DNA of 64,000 nucleotides from JAHHUH01 sp045123075 (GCA_045123075.1 JBGVIJ010000075.1:1-64000), one strand, 5' to 3'; positions 34,485 to 43,587 are shown, counted from the first letter of the stretch. Numbers and translations are program-made. Notes: generated by a model from the letters alone, not told the origin.

Positions 34485-37400
34485 ATGACCAATTTCGACT
34501 TTCTGTTAGCGGAACCGCAGTTTAGTCCATTTTCAGAAGCTGCGGTAGCTGCAGAAAAAATTTTACACATTGACCCTGCGGCGTCAGTAATGAATTGTCG
34601 TAGGGCGATGGAGTTTGCTGTCAAATGGATGTATTCCGTTGATAGCAGTTTGGAGATGCCTTATGATGACAAGCTTGTCTTGTTGTTAGGCAGTGAGGAT
34701 TTTCGTGACATTGTTGGCAAAGATTTATGGCAACGTTTAAATTTGATTCGCCGTCTTGGTAACGATGTTGTTCACGATTCCAAAAAGAAGATTACTTTAG
34801 AAGAAGCAACTTTGTGTTTAGAAAATCTACATATTTTTATGGACTTTGTTGCTTATTGCTATGGTAATAATTATGTTGAAAAACCTTTTGATGCCAATCT
34901 TTTGTCGGAACATAAAGAAGTACCTGCTGTTAGCCAAGCACAGTTTGATTTTGAAAAACTGCTTGCTGAAAACAAGGCTTTGCGTGAAGAGCTTACTGCT
35001 CGTCGCGAACAGCAACAACAGACTTATGTTCCCAAACCTTTGGAACTTTCCGAATACAAGACTCGCAAGATTTACATTGATGCGATGTTGCGTGACGTTG
35101 GCTGGGTTGAAGATAAAGACTGGGTTAATGAAGTGGAACTTCCCGGTATGCCCAATAATAGCGAAGTTGGTTTTGCCGATTATGTTTTGTATGGTGATGA
35201 TGGCAAGGCTTTGGCGGTTATTGAAGCTAAACGTACTTGTGTGGATGTTTCCAAAGGTAGACAACAAGCAAAACTGTACGCTGATTTGTTAGAAAAACAA
35301 CACGGTCGTCGTCCTGTAATCTTTTTGACAAACGGCTTTGATACTCGCATTGATGATGGTGCTTATCCTGAACGTAAAGTGGCGGCGATTTATTCCAAGC
35401 GCGATTTGGAAAAACTTTTCAACTTGCGCACTATGCGTACCAGTTTGAAGCACGTGCTTGTAAATAAAAATATCGCAGGTCGTTATTACCAAGAAGCGGC
35501 AATTAAAGCAACTTGCGAAAGTTTGGACAAAAAGAATAGACGCAAAGCGCTTTTGGTAATGGCTACTGGTAGTGGCAAGACTAGAACTGTCATTGCGTTG
35601 TGTGATGTTCTTTTACAACATGGTTGGATTAAAAATATTTTGTTCTTGGCAGACCGTAATTCTTTGGTAACTCAGGCAAAGCGTAATTTTGTGAACTTGC
35701 TTCCTGATTTGAACGTTACTAATTTGTGCGAAGAAAAGCGTAATTACGGAGCGAATGCAGTGTTCAGCACTTACCAAACGATGATGAACTGTATTGACGA
35801 TGCTAGAGATGAAGAAGGCAAACTTTTTACAGTAGGTCATTTTGATTTGGTGATTTGCGACGAAGCGCACCGCTCTATTTATAATAAGTATAAGGATATC
35901 TTTACTTATTTTGATGCGCCTTTGGTTGGATTGACTGCAACTCCCAAAGATGAAATTGATAAGAATACTTATGAAATCTTTGAACTGCAAAACGGTGTAC
36001 CTACTTATGGTTACGAATTGGCACAGGCAGTTAAGGATGGATATTTGGTTGATTACGTTTCCGTGGAAACTGTTTTGAAGTTTTTGGCAACTGGTATTCG
36101 TTACGAAGATTTAACTCCCGAAGAACGCAGGCAGTATGAGGAAACTTTTGCCGACGAAAACGGTGAGTATCCTGAAAGCATTTCTTCTGGCGCGTTAAAT
36201 GATTGGATTTTTAATGCAGATACCATTCGTAAAGTTCTTCATACTTTAATGACAGATGGTATCAAGATTGATTATGGTGAAAAGCTTGGCAAGACTATTA
36301 TCTTCGCTAAGAATCATACTCATGCTGAAAAGATTTTGGAAATCTTTGGTAAGGAGTACCCGCATTTGCCCGGTTATGCCAAGGTGATAGATAATTACAT
36401 CAATTACGCTCAAAGTGCCATTGATGAATTTTCTGACCCGAAAAAGTTACCGCAAATTGCTATCAGCGTCGATATGCTTGATACTGGTATCGACGTGCCG
36501 GAAATTTTGAACTTGGTGTTCTTTAAGCCTGTTTTTAGTAAGGCGAAGTTCTGGCAAATGATTGGTCGTGGCACTCGTCTTTGTCCGCAACTTCTTGATG
36601 GCGAAGATAAGAGCAAGTTCTATATTTTTGATTTTTGCGGAAACTTTGAGTTCTTCCGTATGAATCAAGGTAAGCCTACTGCCAACCAAATTGCTTTGCA
36701 GGGTGCAATCTTTAATTTGAAAGCTCAGATTGCTTTTAAGTTGCAAGATTTAGCTTATCAACAAAAAGATTTGATTGAGTTCCGTAAATCTTTGGTTGCT
36801 GATATGGTGGCGAAAGTTCAAGAGCTGAACAAGGAACATTTTGCAGTTCACCAGCATTTGAGATATGTTGAGTTGTACTCTAATCCTGATAATTACGTAA
36901 CTCTTTCTTTGGAAAACACTAATGATATGTGTGAACATCTTGCTCCGCTTATCACTCCTGATGTGGACGATGCTAAGGCTTTACGTTTTGATGCCTTGAT
37001 GTACGGTATTGAACTGGCATATTTAGCAGGCAAAAGTTATGGTCGCGCACGTAGTGATTTGTTCAAAAAGACGAGAGCCATTGCAAAGATTGCTAACATT
37101 CCTGAGATAATTGCTAAGTCTGAAATAATTGAGAAGATTTTGCATACTGATTACGTGGAAATGGCAGGCATCAATGAGTTCGAGATTATCCGTAAGAATT
37201 TGCGTGATTTGATTAAGTACATTATTGTTGAAGGCTATAAGTACGATACAAATTTTGCGGATGACATTCTTTCCGTAGATTGGAAGGATGCGGAACTGGA
37301 AAACGATGATTTGCAAAACTACAAGGCAAAAGCTGAGTTTTATGTGCGTAATCATCTTGATCATATTGCTATTTATAAATTGCGTAAGAATAAACCTTTG

Positions 37401-37772
37401 AATAGCAATGACCTTGCGGATTTAGAGGATATCCTTTGGAGTCAAGTTGGTACGAAGCAAGATTACATTGCGGAGTATGGCGAGAAGCCTTTAGGGGAAT
37501 TTGTCCGTGAGATTGTAGGCATGGATATGAACGCTGCTAAAGAAGCTTTTGCAGAATTTTTGAATGATACTTCTCTAGATAGCAGGCAAATTTATTTTGT
37601 GAATCAGATTGTAGAATACATCGTACATAACGGAATTTTGAAAGATCTTTCCGTTTTACAAGAAGCACCTTTCACTGATAGAGGTAGCGTTGTAGATGTG
37701 TTTACTGATTTAAGCGTGTGGATGAAGATTCGCAATGCTATCGAAAAAGTAAATGCCAATGCAGTAGCATAA
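34485..37772 (+). CDS. hsdR: Type I restriction enzyme R subunit, with N-terminal DUF4145-like domain
   Basis: HsdR gives the complex ATP-driven DNA translocation and cleavage. The 1095-residue protein starts with a DUF4145-like helical domain (about 10-130) and a coiled coil (about 150-180), then a PD-(D/E)xK nuclease with FADYVLY and AVIEAKRTCV. The SF2 helicase core has MATGSGKTRTVIAL, DEAHRSIYNKYK, VGLTATP and IGRGTRLCP. A helical C-terminal region closes the chain. The start, ATG 34485, has only a weak GTGAGCA site; upstream TTG 34467 is possible. Codon use resembles hsdM and the core genome, unlike the genes just before it. Confidence 0.95.
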   Translation: MTNFDFLLAEPQFSPFSEAAVAAEKILHIDPAASVMNCRRAMEFAVKWMYSVDSSLEMPYDDKLVLLLGSEDFRDIVGKDLWQRLNLIRRLGNDVVHDSKKKITLEEATLCLENLHIFMDFVAYCYGNNYVEKPFDANLLSEHKEVPAVSQAQFDFEKLLAENKALREELTARREQQQQTYVPKPLELSEYKTRKIYIDAMLRDVGWVEDKDWVNEVELPGMPNNSEVGFADYVLYGDDGKALAVIEAKRTCVDVSKGRQQAKLYADLLEKQHGRRPVIFLTNGFDTRIDDGAYPERKVAAIYSKRDLEKLFNLRTMRTSLKHVLVNKNIAGRYYQEAAIKATCESLDKKNRRKALLVMATGSGKTRTVIALCDVLLQHGWIKNILFLADRNSLVTQAKRNFVNLLPDLNVTNLCEEKRNYGANAVFSTYQTMMNCIDDARDEEGKLFTVGHFDLVICDEAHRSIYNKYKDIFTYFDAPLVGLTATPKDEIDKNTYEIFELQNGVPTYGYELAQAVKDGYLVDYVSVETVLKFLATGIRYEDLTPEERRQYEETFADENGEYPESISSGALNDWIFNADTIRKVLHTLMTDGIKIDYGEKLGKTIIFAKNHTHAEKILEIFGKEYPHLPGYAKVIDNYINYAQSAIDEFSDPKKLPQIAISVDMLDTGIDVPEILNLVFFKPVFSKAKFWQMIGRGTRLCPQLLDGEDKSKFYIFDFCGNFEFFRMNQGKPTANQIALQGAIFNLKAQIAFKLQDLAYQQKDLIEFRKSLVADMVAKVQELNKEHFAVHQHLRYVELYSNPDNYVTLSLENTNDMCEHLAPLITPDVDDAKALRFDALMYGIELAYLAGKSYGRARSDLFKKTRAIAKIANIPEIIAKSEIIEKILHTDYVEMAGINEFEIIRKNLRDLIKYIIVEGYKYDTNFADDILSVDWKDAELENDDLQNYKAKAEFYVRNHLDHIAIYKLRKNKPLNSNDLADLEDILWSQVGTKQDYIAEYGEKPLGEFVREIVGMDMNAAKEAFAEFLNDTSLDSRQIYFVNQIVEYIVHNGILKDLSVLQEAPFTDRGSVVDVFTDLSVWMKIRNAIEKVNANAVA

Positions 37773-37777
37773 AAAAT

Positions 37778-37813
37778 AAAACGAGTAAGAGATTCTCTCT
37801 TACTCGTTTTTTG
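37778..37813 (+). terminator. Terminator after hsdR, right boundary of the type I island
   Basis: The perfect 12-bp stem ACGAGTAAGAGA / TCTCTTACTCGT (37781-37807) has a TTC loop and T6. Flanks match the ligA terminator region at 26141-26196. Confidence 0.92.
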
Positions 37814-37834
37814 TTTGCTTATAGCAATTTTTAA

Positions 37835-38440
37835 TTAGAATTTAACGGTAACGCCCATCTGTACGCCTTTAGCTTTCATTTCAGCGTCATCTGCCAACAA
37901 ATCTTTGTACTTGCCGTTGTAGTAGGACAAGTTCAGTTCGATGTTGTTAAAGAGCGGTTTGGTAATACCAATTTCGTAAGCAGTGCTTTTAGTACCTACG
38001 CCAATATTGCCCCAAACGGTGAAGAGCAGGGGAATATCGATGTGTGCTTGCAAACCTGCGTGTGCAGAATTTTTCTTTTTGCCACCAAAATCGGTGTCAG
38101 CTTCTGCGCCCAACCAACCTGCATAAGCAGAAACGTTGGGAAGCACTTGGTACATCAAGTTAAATTGTTGAGCAGTAAGGTTGCCTTCACTACCTTTGAA
38201 TTTGTCGTAGTTGTAGTTAACTGCCATACGTTTGCCAATACCAACAGTTGCGCCGTAGTAAGCACTGTCAGATTTGGACATTTTGTAGTTGCCACCTTTC
38301 AGACTGGAGGGGAAAGTAATGCCTGCGTCGATTGCGAATTTGCCTGCATCATAATTTTTCAACGGAGCAGCGAAAGCGCTAGTGCTAAAGCAAGCGGTCA
38401 TAATTGCTGCTGCGGTTAAAGCTGCATAAAATTTTTTCAT
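37835..38440 (-). CDS. Small outer-membrane beta-barrel protein
   Basis: The 201-residue protein has a cleavable signal peptide (MKKFYAALTAAAIMTACFST, cut after AFA). The rest is alternating beta strands with many aromatic and glycine residues, ending in VTVKF; a terminal Phe is the usual C-terminal outer-membrane sorting signal. It should form a barrel of about 8-10 strands in the outer membrane. The function is unknown; the look is that of small YfaZ-like or OmpA-barrel-like porins. It is monocistronic, and an AAAGGAG site precedes ATG 38440. Confidence 0.85.
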   Translation of the reverse strand: MKKFYAALTAAAIMTACFSTSAFAAPLKNYDAGKFAIDAGITFPSSLKGGNYKMSKSDSAYYGATVGIGKRMAVNYNYDKFKGSEGNLTAQQFNLMYQVLPNVSAYAGWLGAEADTDFGGKKKNSAHAGLQAHIDIPLLFTVWGNIGVGTKSTAYEIGITKPLFNNIELNLSYYNGKYKDLLADDAEMKAKGVQMGVTVKF

Positions 38441-38583
38441 AATAAATCACTCCTTTATAAAGAGTATTTTATCACAAGAAAAATCTATTGCAAGAATTAG
38501 CTTGGGTACAATTTTGGGAAAGGCTTGTAAATTTCCTAAAAAGATAGGATAATTAAAACGTATTACTATGAGTGAAGGCGGAT

Positions 38584-40179
38584 ATGATGAGCGATAACAA
38601 TAAATTTTTAAAGGGTACGCTTATTTTGGCTGTGTCTAGCGTCGTTGTAAAAGTCATCGGCTCTTTGAACTGGATTATCCTGTCACAAGTTTTAGGTGGC
38701 GAAGGCATTGGCTTATACCAAATGGGCTTCCCCATTTATTTGATGGCGATTACAGTTTCCAGTGCAGGTATTCCCGTAGCAATCTCCATTATTACTGCGG
38801 AAAAACTTGCCAATAAAGATTACCGTGGCGCCAAAAGGGTTTTTAGTGTTTCTCTAAGATTACTTTTAATAAGTGGTTTAGTGTTTTCTTCAGCACTGTT
38901 CTTTGGGGCAGGCTGGTTAATTGAAAATCAATATATTCGTGACGCCAGAGCATATTATTCTATCATCGCACTGGCTCCGGCGGTGTTTTTCGTAACTTTC
39001 CTGGCTAGCTTCCGTGGTTATTTGCAAGGTTGGCAAATCATGACACCTACTGCTGTCTCCGAAGTTGTGGAACAGCTCATGCGCGTAATTACCATGCTCG
39101 TTTTTGCAGATATGTTCTTGCCTTACGGTTTGGCTTATGCTGCGGGCGGTGCAAGTATGGGCGCAGGCGTAGGTGCGTTTTGTGCGTTGCTTGTTCTTAT
39201 TTGGTTCTACGCTCGTTTGAAACGTAAATTCCAAGAAGAGATTAACGCCCAAGACGACAGCGCTCCTGTGGAATCTGCTGGTAGCATTATCAAACGCTTG
39301 TTGAAGTTGGCGTTGCCTGTTTCATTGTCCAGCTTGATGCTTCCCATCGGTGCGAACCTTGACCTTTTAATCGTGCCTCAACGTTTGGAAGTAGCAGGTT
39401 TTGACGTGCGTGTTGCTACAGAATTTTTCGGTTACCTTACCGGTATGGCAGTGCCTCTCGTAAATTTGGCTACCATCTTTACGGCGGCAATGACTATTAG
39501 TTTGGTGCCTGCAATTTCTGAATCTAGAGCTTTAGATGATTTCGCTGCCATTCGCGACAAAATTCGTATTGGTTTTAGGGTTGCGATGATTATTAGCTTC
39601 CCCTGCTTTGTGGGTTTATTCTTCTTGGCAGAAAAGGTTGCTGCTTTAATTTACAATGCTCCTGGTGCAGCAGGTGCCATCCAAACGATGAGTGCAGGCA
39701 TTTTGTTCTTAGGCTTGCACCAAATTAGTACAGGCATCCTGCAAGGCTTGAAGCATACTGCTATTCCCGTAATCAATATGGTGATTGCAGGCGTGGTTAA
39801 AGTAGTGCTTAGCTGGTGGCTCACTGCTATTCCTGAACTTGGAGTAAAAGGTGCGGCTTTGGCTACCGTGGCAGATTTTGCCGTGGCGGCGCTTATCAAT
39901 ATGGTTTTCATTTATAAATTCACTGGCTTCTGTATGACTTTTGGTAGTGTGGCGAAACCCTTGCTTGCTTCTACCATTATGGGTGGCGTAATTTTCGTAG
40001 TGCTTCATTTTACAGAAAATCTTGGAGCGTGGGCGATTTTCTTCGCTATGGCGGCAGCAGTCCCCACTTATGCGGTGTCCCTTTTGGCTTGTGGTGGTTT
40101 ACGTGAAGAAGATCTGGAACGTATTCCTTTCATTGGTCGCAGAATTTTAGCCTTAGGTCAACGTCTTGGCATATTTTAA
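38584..40179 (+). CDS. SpoVB/MurJ-like polysaccharide flippase (MOP superfamily)
   Basis: The 531-residue inner-membrane protein has about 14 TM helices. The N-terminus is FLKGTLILAVSSVVVKVIGS with GEGIGLYQMGFPIY, typical of the SpoVB/YtgP branch that flips lipid-linked glycan precursors such as lipid II. It is close to full family length. The start is probably ATG 38584 or 38587, after GAAGGCGG; GTG 38572 overlaps that site. It is a single gene with a strong terminator. Since the organism looks non-sporulating here, a cell-wall rather than spore role is likely. Confidence 0.9.
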   Translation: MMSDNNKFLKGTLILAVSSVVVKVIGSLNWIILSQVLGGEGIGLYQMGFPIYLMAITVSSAGIPVAISIITAEKLANKDYRGAKRVFSVSLRLLLISGLVFSSALFFGAGWLIENQYIRDARAYYSIIALAPAVFFVTFLASFRGYLQGWQIMTPTAVSEVVEQLMRVITMLVFADMFLPYGLAYAAGGASMGAGVGAFCALLVLIWFYARLKRKFQEEINAQDDSAPVESAGSIIKRLLKLALPVSLSSLMLPIGANLDLLIVPQRLEVAGFDVRVATEFFGYLTGMAVPLVNLATIFTAAMTISLVPAISESRALDDFAAIRDKIRIGFRVAMIISFPCFVGLFFLAEKVAALIYNAPGAAGAIQTMSAGILFLGLHQISTGILQGLKHTAIPVINMVIAGVVKVVLSWWLTAIPELGVKGAALATVADFAVAALINMVFIYKFTGFCMTFGSVAKPLLASTIMGGVIFVVLHFTENLGAWAIFFAMAAAVPTYAVSLLACGGLREEDLERIPFIGRRILALGQRLGIF

Positions 40180-40187
40180 GAAACAAA

Positions 40188-40224
40188 AAGAGCGTTAATC
40201 TGAAAAGATTAACGCTCTTACTTT
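40188..40224. terminator. Bidirectional terminator between the flippase gene and purC
   Basis: The perfect 13-bp stem AAGAGCGTTAATC / GATTAACGCTCTT (40188-40219) has a TGAAAA loop and is flanked by A- and T-runs. Confidence 0.9.
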
Positions 40225-40236
40225 TTTAGTAGCTAA

Positions 40237-40920
40237 TTATTTGCCGAGAATCATAGCGGTCAAATCCATAGGATCAACAATTTTGCCGTCTTTGTAAACG
40301 CGCATGTTGCCGCTTGCGATTTCGTCGATGAGGATTACTTCATCGTTGTTGTAGCCAAATTCGAATTTGATGTCATAAAGGTCAAGACCTTTTTTAGCCA
40401 ATTCGTCAGCTACGATGCGGGTGATTTTCAAGGTTTGAGCTTTCATGCTTTCGAACATTTCACGGCTCATAACACCCAATGCTTCCAAACCTTCGCAGGT
40501 TACCAGCGGGTCACCTTTTGCGTCGTTTTTGAAGGTGCATTCTACATAACCGCCGGGCAATTCAGTACCGTCAGTAATGTAATCGCCATAACGACGAATG
40601 AAGCTGCCGGTTGCTTTCAAACGGCAGATAACTTCCAAGCCTTTACCGAAAACTTTTGCAGGAAGAACTTCCATGGTAGCTTCTTCTACGTTAGCAGATA
40701 CATAGTGGGTTTTAATGCCAGCTTCTTTGAGAACTTCAAAGAAAAGGATAGAAGTTTCCAAGTTTGCTCTGCCGATGCCTTCGATGGTGAGGCCTACAGT
40801 GTTTTCGCCCGGATCAAAAACGCCGTCTTTGCCGGTGCAATCATCTTTAAATTTCAACAGTACGTTACCGTTTTCCAATTGGTAAACGTCTTTGGTTTTG
40901 CCAGAATAAAGTTTTTCCAT
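40237..40920 (-). CDS. purC: SAICAR synthetase
   Basis: PurC joins aspartate to CAIR in purine synthesis. The 227-residue protein is full length. It begins EKLYSGKTKDVYQLENGNVL, with ATP-binding FKDDCTGKDG, RLKATGSFIRRYG and the metal-binding LIDEIASGNMR near the end. It stands alone here, apart from other pur genes. A TTGAGC-17-TAATAT promoter lies upstream (minus strand), with a PurBox-like site further up, which fits control by the PurR encoded at 11326-12138. An AAAGGAAG site precedes ATG 40920. Confidence 0.96.
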   Translation of the reverse strand: MEKLYSGKTKDVYQLENGNVLLKFKDDCTGKDGVFDPGENTVGLTIEGIGRANLETSILFFEVLKEAGIKTHYVSANVEEATMEVLPAKVFGKGLEVICRLKATGSFIRRYGDYITDGTELPGGYVECTFKNDAKGDPLVTCEGLEALGVMSREMFESMKAQTLKITRIVADELAKKGLDLYDIKFEFGYNNDEVILIDEIASGNMRVYKDGKIVDPMDLTAMILGK

Positions 40921-40965
40921 TTAACACAACTTCCTTTCGTTGTTTTATAAAACTGTTCCATAGAA

Positions 40966-40994
40966 ATATTACCACAAAGTTTTTTATAGCTCAA
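40966..40994 (-). promoter_or_regulatory. Promoter of purC
   Basis: On the minus strand TTGAGC (40994-40989) and TAATAT (40971-40966) are spaced 17 bases apart, about 45 bases before the start codon. Confidence 0.6.
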
Positions 40995-41031
40995 CAATTT
41001 TTTATCTGATATTTTTCTGAATTTTTCAGAG

Positions 41032-41044
41032 AATGTTCGGGTTT
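41032..41044 (-). promoter_or_regulatory. Candidate PurBox upstream of purC
   Basis: On the minus strand AAACCCGAACATT matches the Bacillus PurBox AWWWCCGAACWWT at 12 of 13 positions. It lies about 38 bases upstream of the purC -35 box, the side where Bacillus PurR binds. A weaker opposing half, TTTTCTGAATTTT, lies at about 41012-41024. Confidence 0.5.
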
Positions 41045-41117
41045 TCAAAAACTGTTTACAATTTGAAATGTGAAAATATTATATAATGCAGGTAGGATAT
41101 AAAGGAGGCTTGATATT

Positions 41118-42242
41118 ATGTTGAAAAAGGCCGTTTATAATAGAGAAGATTTTTTGAAGCTTAACAATCTGCCGCAACGTTTACGCATTTGGGCAGAAGA
41201 CACCGAGCTGGAAGATTTTGTTCGTGACGAGGCGTTTTATCATAGGGATTTACCTCGTAAAGCACCGATGGCGTTGAAGCCTTTGAAGGTTGCTGTAATT
41301 GGTAGCGGTCCTGCAGGTTTGGGTTGTGCTGATCAATTGCGTAGGCTTGGCTACGATGTGACTGTCTTCGAGCGGGACGATAGACCCGGCGGTCTCTTGA
41401 TGTATGGAGTTCCTAATATAAAATTGCCCAAAGATTTACTGATGGACAAGATTATGGACTTGCAAGCGCAAGGCGTAAAGTTCGAACTTAATTGGGAACT
41501 GAATTCCTCTGAAGATTTTGATAAACTGCAAAAAGATTTTTCTGCAGTGGTTTTGTGTGTTGGTGGGCGCAAGGCAAAAAGTTTGCCCGGTGTTCAAGTA
41601 GATAATAAACAAATTTTCCACGCCAAAGATTTCTTGACGGAAGTAACCAAGGATATGCTTAACGGAACTGAGGTGGCGAACCTTAAAGGTAAAGACGTGG
41701 TAATCATTGGTGGCGGCGATACCGGTGTTGATTGCGCGGCTATCGCAATTGCTCAAGGTGCGAGAACTGTTCATCAACTGGAAATGCAAGACTGTGATGC
41801 AACTGCCAATAGCGCTAGAGACAATTTGTGTAACATTGTCATTGGCGATTACACCATCTCTTATGGAACCATGATGAAACGTTTGCTTCGTGATGAAGAA
41901 GGCAAGCTGAAAGCAGTGGAAATTGCTCAAGTGGAATGGCGCAGTGAAAGAAGTGGTGCGTTGCCTGATGCTATGGAAGTTCTTGGCAGTGAAAAACTTT
42001 TGCGAGCACAAGTGTTGATTCTGGCTCTGGGCTTTAGCGGTCCGGAAGATGAAATTTTTGAAGCTTGTGGCGTAAAACGTTCTCCCGCAGGAATGCTTGC
42101 TGATGGTGGCGAATACTTTACCACCAGTAAAGAAGGCGTCTTCGCTGCCGGTGATGCCCGTCGTGGAAGTGGCATTGTAGCGTGGGCATTCACCGAGGGT
42201 CGTAACGCTGCTATGAAATGTGCTGAATACTTGTGCAGATAA
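41118..42242 (+). CDS. GltD-like FAD/NADPH oxidoreductase without the Fe-S domain
   Basis: The 374-residue flavoprotein matches the two-dinucleotide-fold part of the glutamate synthase small subunit. FAD binding is at VAVIGSGPAGLGCADQLRRL, with DRPGGLLMYGVPNIKLPK; NAD(P)H binding is at VVIIGGGDTGVDCAAIA; the closing FAD motif is GVFAAGDARRGSGIVAWAF. GltD is about 470-490 residues and starts with a Cys-rich 4Fe-4S domain; here only about 50 residues, without the Cys clusters, precede the FAD fold. No gltB lies nearby. It may be a stand-alone NADPH oxidoreductase. ATG 41118 follows AAAGGAGG. Confidence 0.85.
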   Translation: MLKKAVYNREDFLKLNNLPQRLRIWAEDTELEDFVRDEAFYHRDLPRKAPMALKPLKVAVIGSGPAGLGCADQLRRLGYDVTVFERDDRPGGLLMYGVPNIKLPKDLLMDKIMDLQAQGVKFELNWELNSSEDFDKLQKDFSAVVLCVGGRKAKSLPGVQVDNKQIFHAKDFLTEVTKDMLNGTEVANLKGKDVVIIGGGDTGVDCAAIAIAQGARTVHQLEMQDCDATANSARDNLCNIVIGDYTISYGTMMKRLLRDEEGKLKAVEIAQVEWRSERSGALPDAMEVLGSEKLLRAQVLILALGFSGPEDEIFEACGVKRSPAGMLADGGEYFTTSKEGVFAAGDARRGSGIVAWAFTEGRNAAMKCAEYLCR

Positions 42243-42265
42243 AGAAAATAAATACTAAAAATTAT

Positions 42266-42306
42266 AGGAAGTTGCCTATTTAAATGGTAGGCAGCTTCCT
42301 TTTTTG
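42266..42306 (+). terminator. Terminator after the GltD-like gene
   Basis: The stem AGGAAGTTGCCTA / TAGGCAGCTTCCT (42266-42300, one G-T pair) runs into T-rich sequence. Confidence 0.88.
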
Positions 42307-42359
42307 ACATAATAGCGTCCTTCGTGTTAAAATCATTAGGTTATAACAGGAGGATAGAT

Positions 42360-43025
42360 ATGTTATCTAAAAAATTGCAACACTGCTTAGGCATCCTGCT
42401 CTGCGTCATGCTGGCAGTTCCCTTTTTGGTAGGCTTTGATAAAGCTAAAAAAGTTACCGTAATTAGTGATGAGATTACTTACGTTGAACAAAACGTACCT
42501 ATGAATGTGGAATACATTTATGATGAAAACGTTGCTAAAGGCATCGACACTGTAGAAGTAGAAGGTAAAGTTGGTAGAGAACGCGTTGTCTATAAGACTT
42601 ATGTTGCTGCTGACGGTAGTACTAAAGCTAAGGTGATGAATCGTGAATGTTTGGTAGCACCTATAACAAAAGTTGTACGTGTGGGCACCGCTCCCAGCGT
42701 AAAAACTAAGGACGGCTTTAAACGTTATAAAAAGAAAATGACCGTACAAGCTACTGCGTACTGGACTCATGATCCTGTAGATGCAAGCGGTACTGGTATT
42801 GCTTATGATGGTACTCCGGCAGTTCCCTATAAAACTATCGCCGTAGATCCTAAAGTTATTCCCTTGCAATCCCAAGTTTATATTCCTGGCATTGGCCAAG
42901 TTAGAGCTAACGATACCGGTAGTGCTATTAAAGGAAAAATCATAGATATTGCAATGGATAGCCGTAACGCTGCTTGGGACTGGGGCAGACGCAACATCGA
43001 AATTTATATTTTAGACGAAAAATGA
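42360..43025 (+). CDS. G5 and 3D domain-containing secreted protein (YabE-like)
   Basis: The 221-residue protein has an N-terminal signal/anchor helix (LGILLCVMLAVPFLVGF), a G5-type beta domain (about 45-110) and a C-terminal 3D domain named for three conserved Asp (TVQATAYWTHDP, IAVDPKVIPLQSQVYIPGIG, ANDTGSAIKGKIIDIAM). Such proteins, like YabE and Rpf-type factors, act on peptidoglycan. The start ATG 42360 follows AGGAGG; an upstream in-frame codon at 42324 is not supported. It precedes rnmV and rsmA in the Bacillus order and is likely co-transcribed. Confidence 0.9.
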   Translation: MLSKKLQHCLGILLCVMLAVPFLVGFDKAKKVTVISDEITYVEQNVPMNVEYIYDENVAKGIDTVEVEGKVGRERVVYKTYVAADGSTKAKVMNRECLVAPITKVVRVGTAPSVKTKDGFKRYKKKMTVQATAYWTHDPVDASGTGIAYDGTPAVPYKTIAVDPKVIPLQSQVYIPGIGQVRANDTGSAIKGKIIDIAMDSRNAAWDWGRRNIEIYILDEK

Positions 43026-43046
43026 TTTAGAAGTGAGGAACAAACT

Positions 43047-43583
43047 TTGCTGAAAGAAGTTCTTGTTGTAGAAGGCAAAATGGATACTGTTGCCATTAAA
43101 AAGGCATTGGAAGCAGATACCATTGAAACTGGTGGCTTTACTCTTGCACCCCACACCTTGCGTCAAATTGCAGCGGCTTACGAAAAACGTGGCATCATCA
43201 TTTTGACTGACCCTGATGGTGCAGGTGAGCGTATTCGTAAGTTTTTGACAGAGCGTTTCCCTAACGCAGGTCAAGCCTTTATTCCTAAAGTGCAAGCTAC
43301 CGCTAACAATGATGTTGGTATCGAGCAAGCTCAACCGGAAGCAATCTTGGCAGCATTGGCAAAAGTTCGCCATCACGAATACAAGCCTAACCAAGAATTT
43401 ACTATGCAAGATTTGTTTAAAAACGATTTGAACGGAAGCGAAGCAGCAGTTGCTCGTCGTGATGCCCTTGGTGCAGAATTGGGCATTGGTTACGGTAACG
43501 CTAAACGCTTTTTGGAACGTTTAAATCATTACGGCGTAACTCGCGTTGAATTTGAAGTCGCATTGGCAAAGATAGGAGAATAA
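43047..43583 (+). CDS. rnmV: Ribonuclease M5
   Basis: RNase M5 matures 5S rRNA in Bacillota. The 178-residue protein begins with a Toprim domain (VVEGKMDTVAIKKALEAD, catalytic TDPDGAGERIRKF), followed by a C-terminal helical domain for substrate recognition. The start is TTG 43047 after GTGAGGAA; no ATG lies in a suitable place. It sits between the 3D protein and rsmA, 4 bases before the latter, which is the conserved Bacillota arrangement. Confidence 0.95.
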   Translation: MLKEVLVVEGKMDTVAIKKALEADTIETGGFTLAPHTLRQIAAAYEKRGIIILTDPDGAGERIRKFLTERFPNAGQAFIPKVQATANNDVGIEQAQPEAILAALAKVRHHEYKPNQEFTMQDLFKNDLNGSEAAVARRDALGAELGIGYGNAKRFLERLNHYGVTRVEFEVALAKIGE

Positions 43584-43587
43584 ATTT

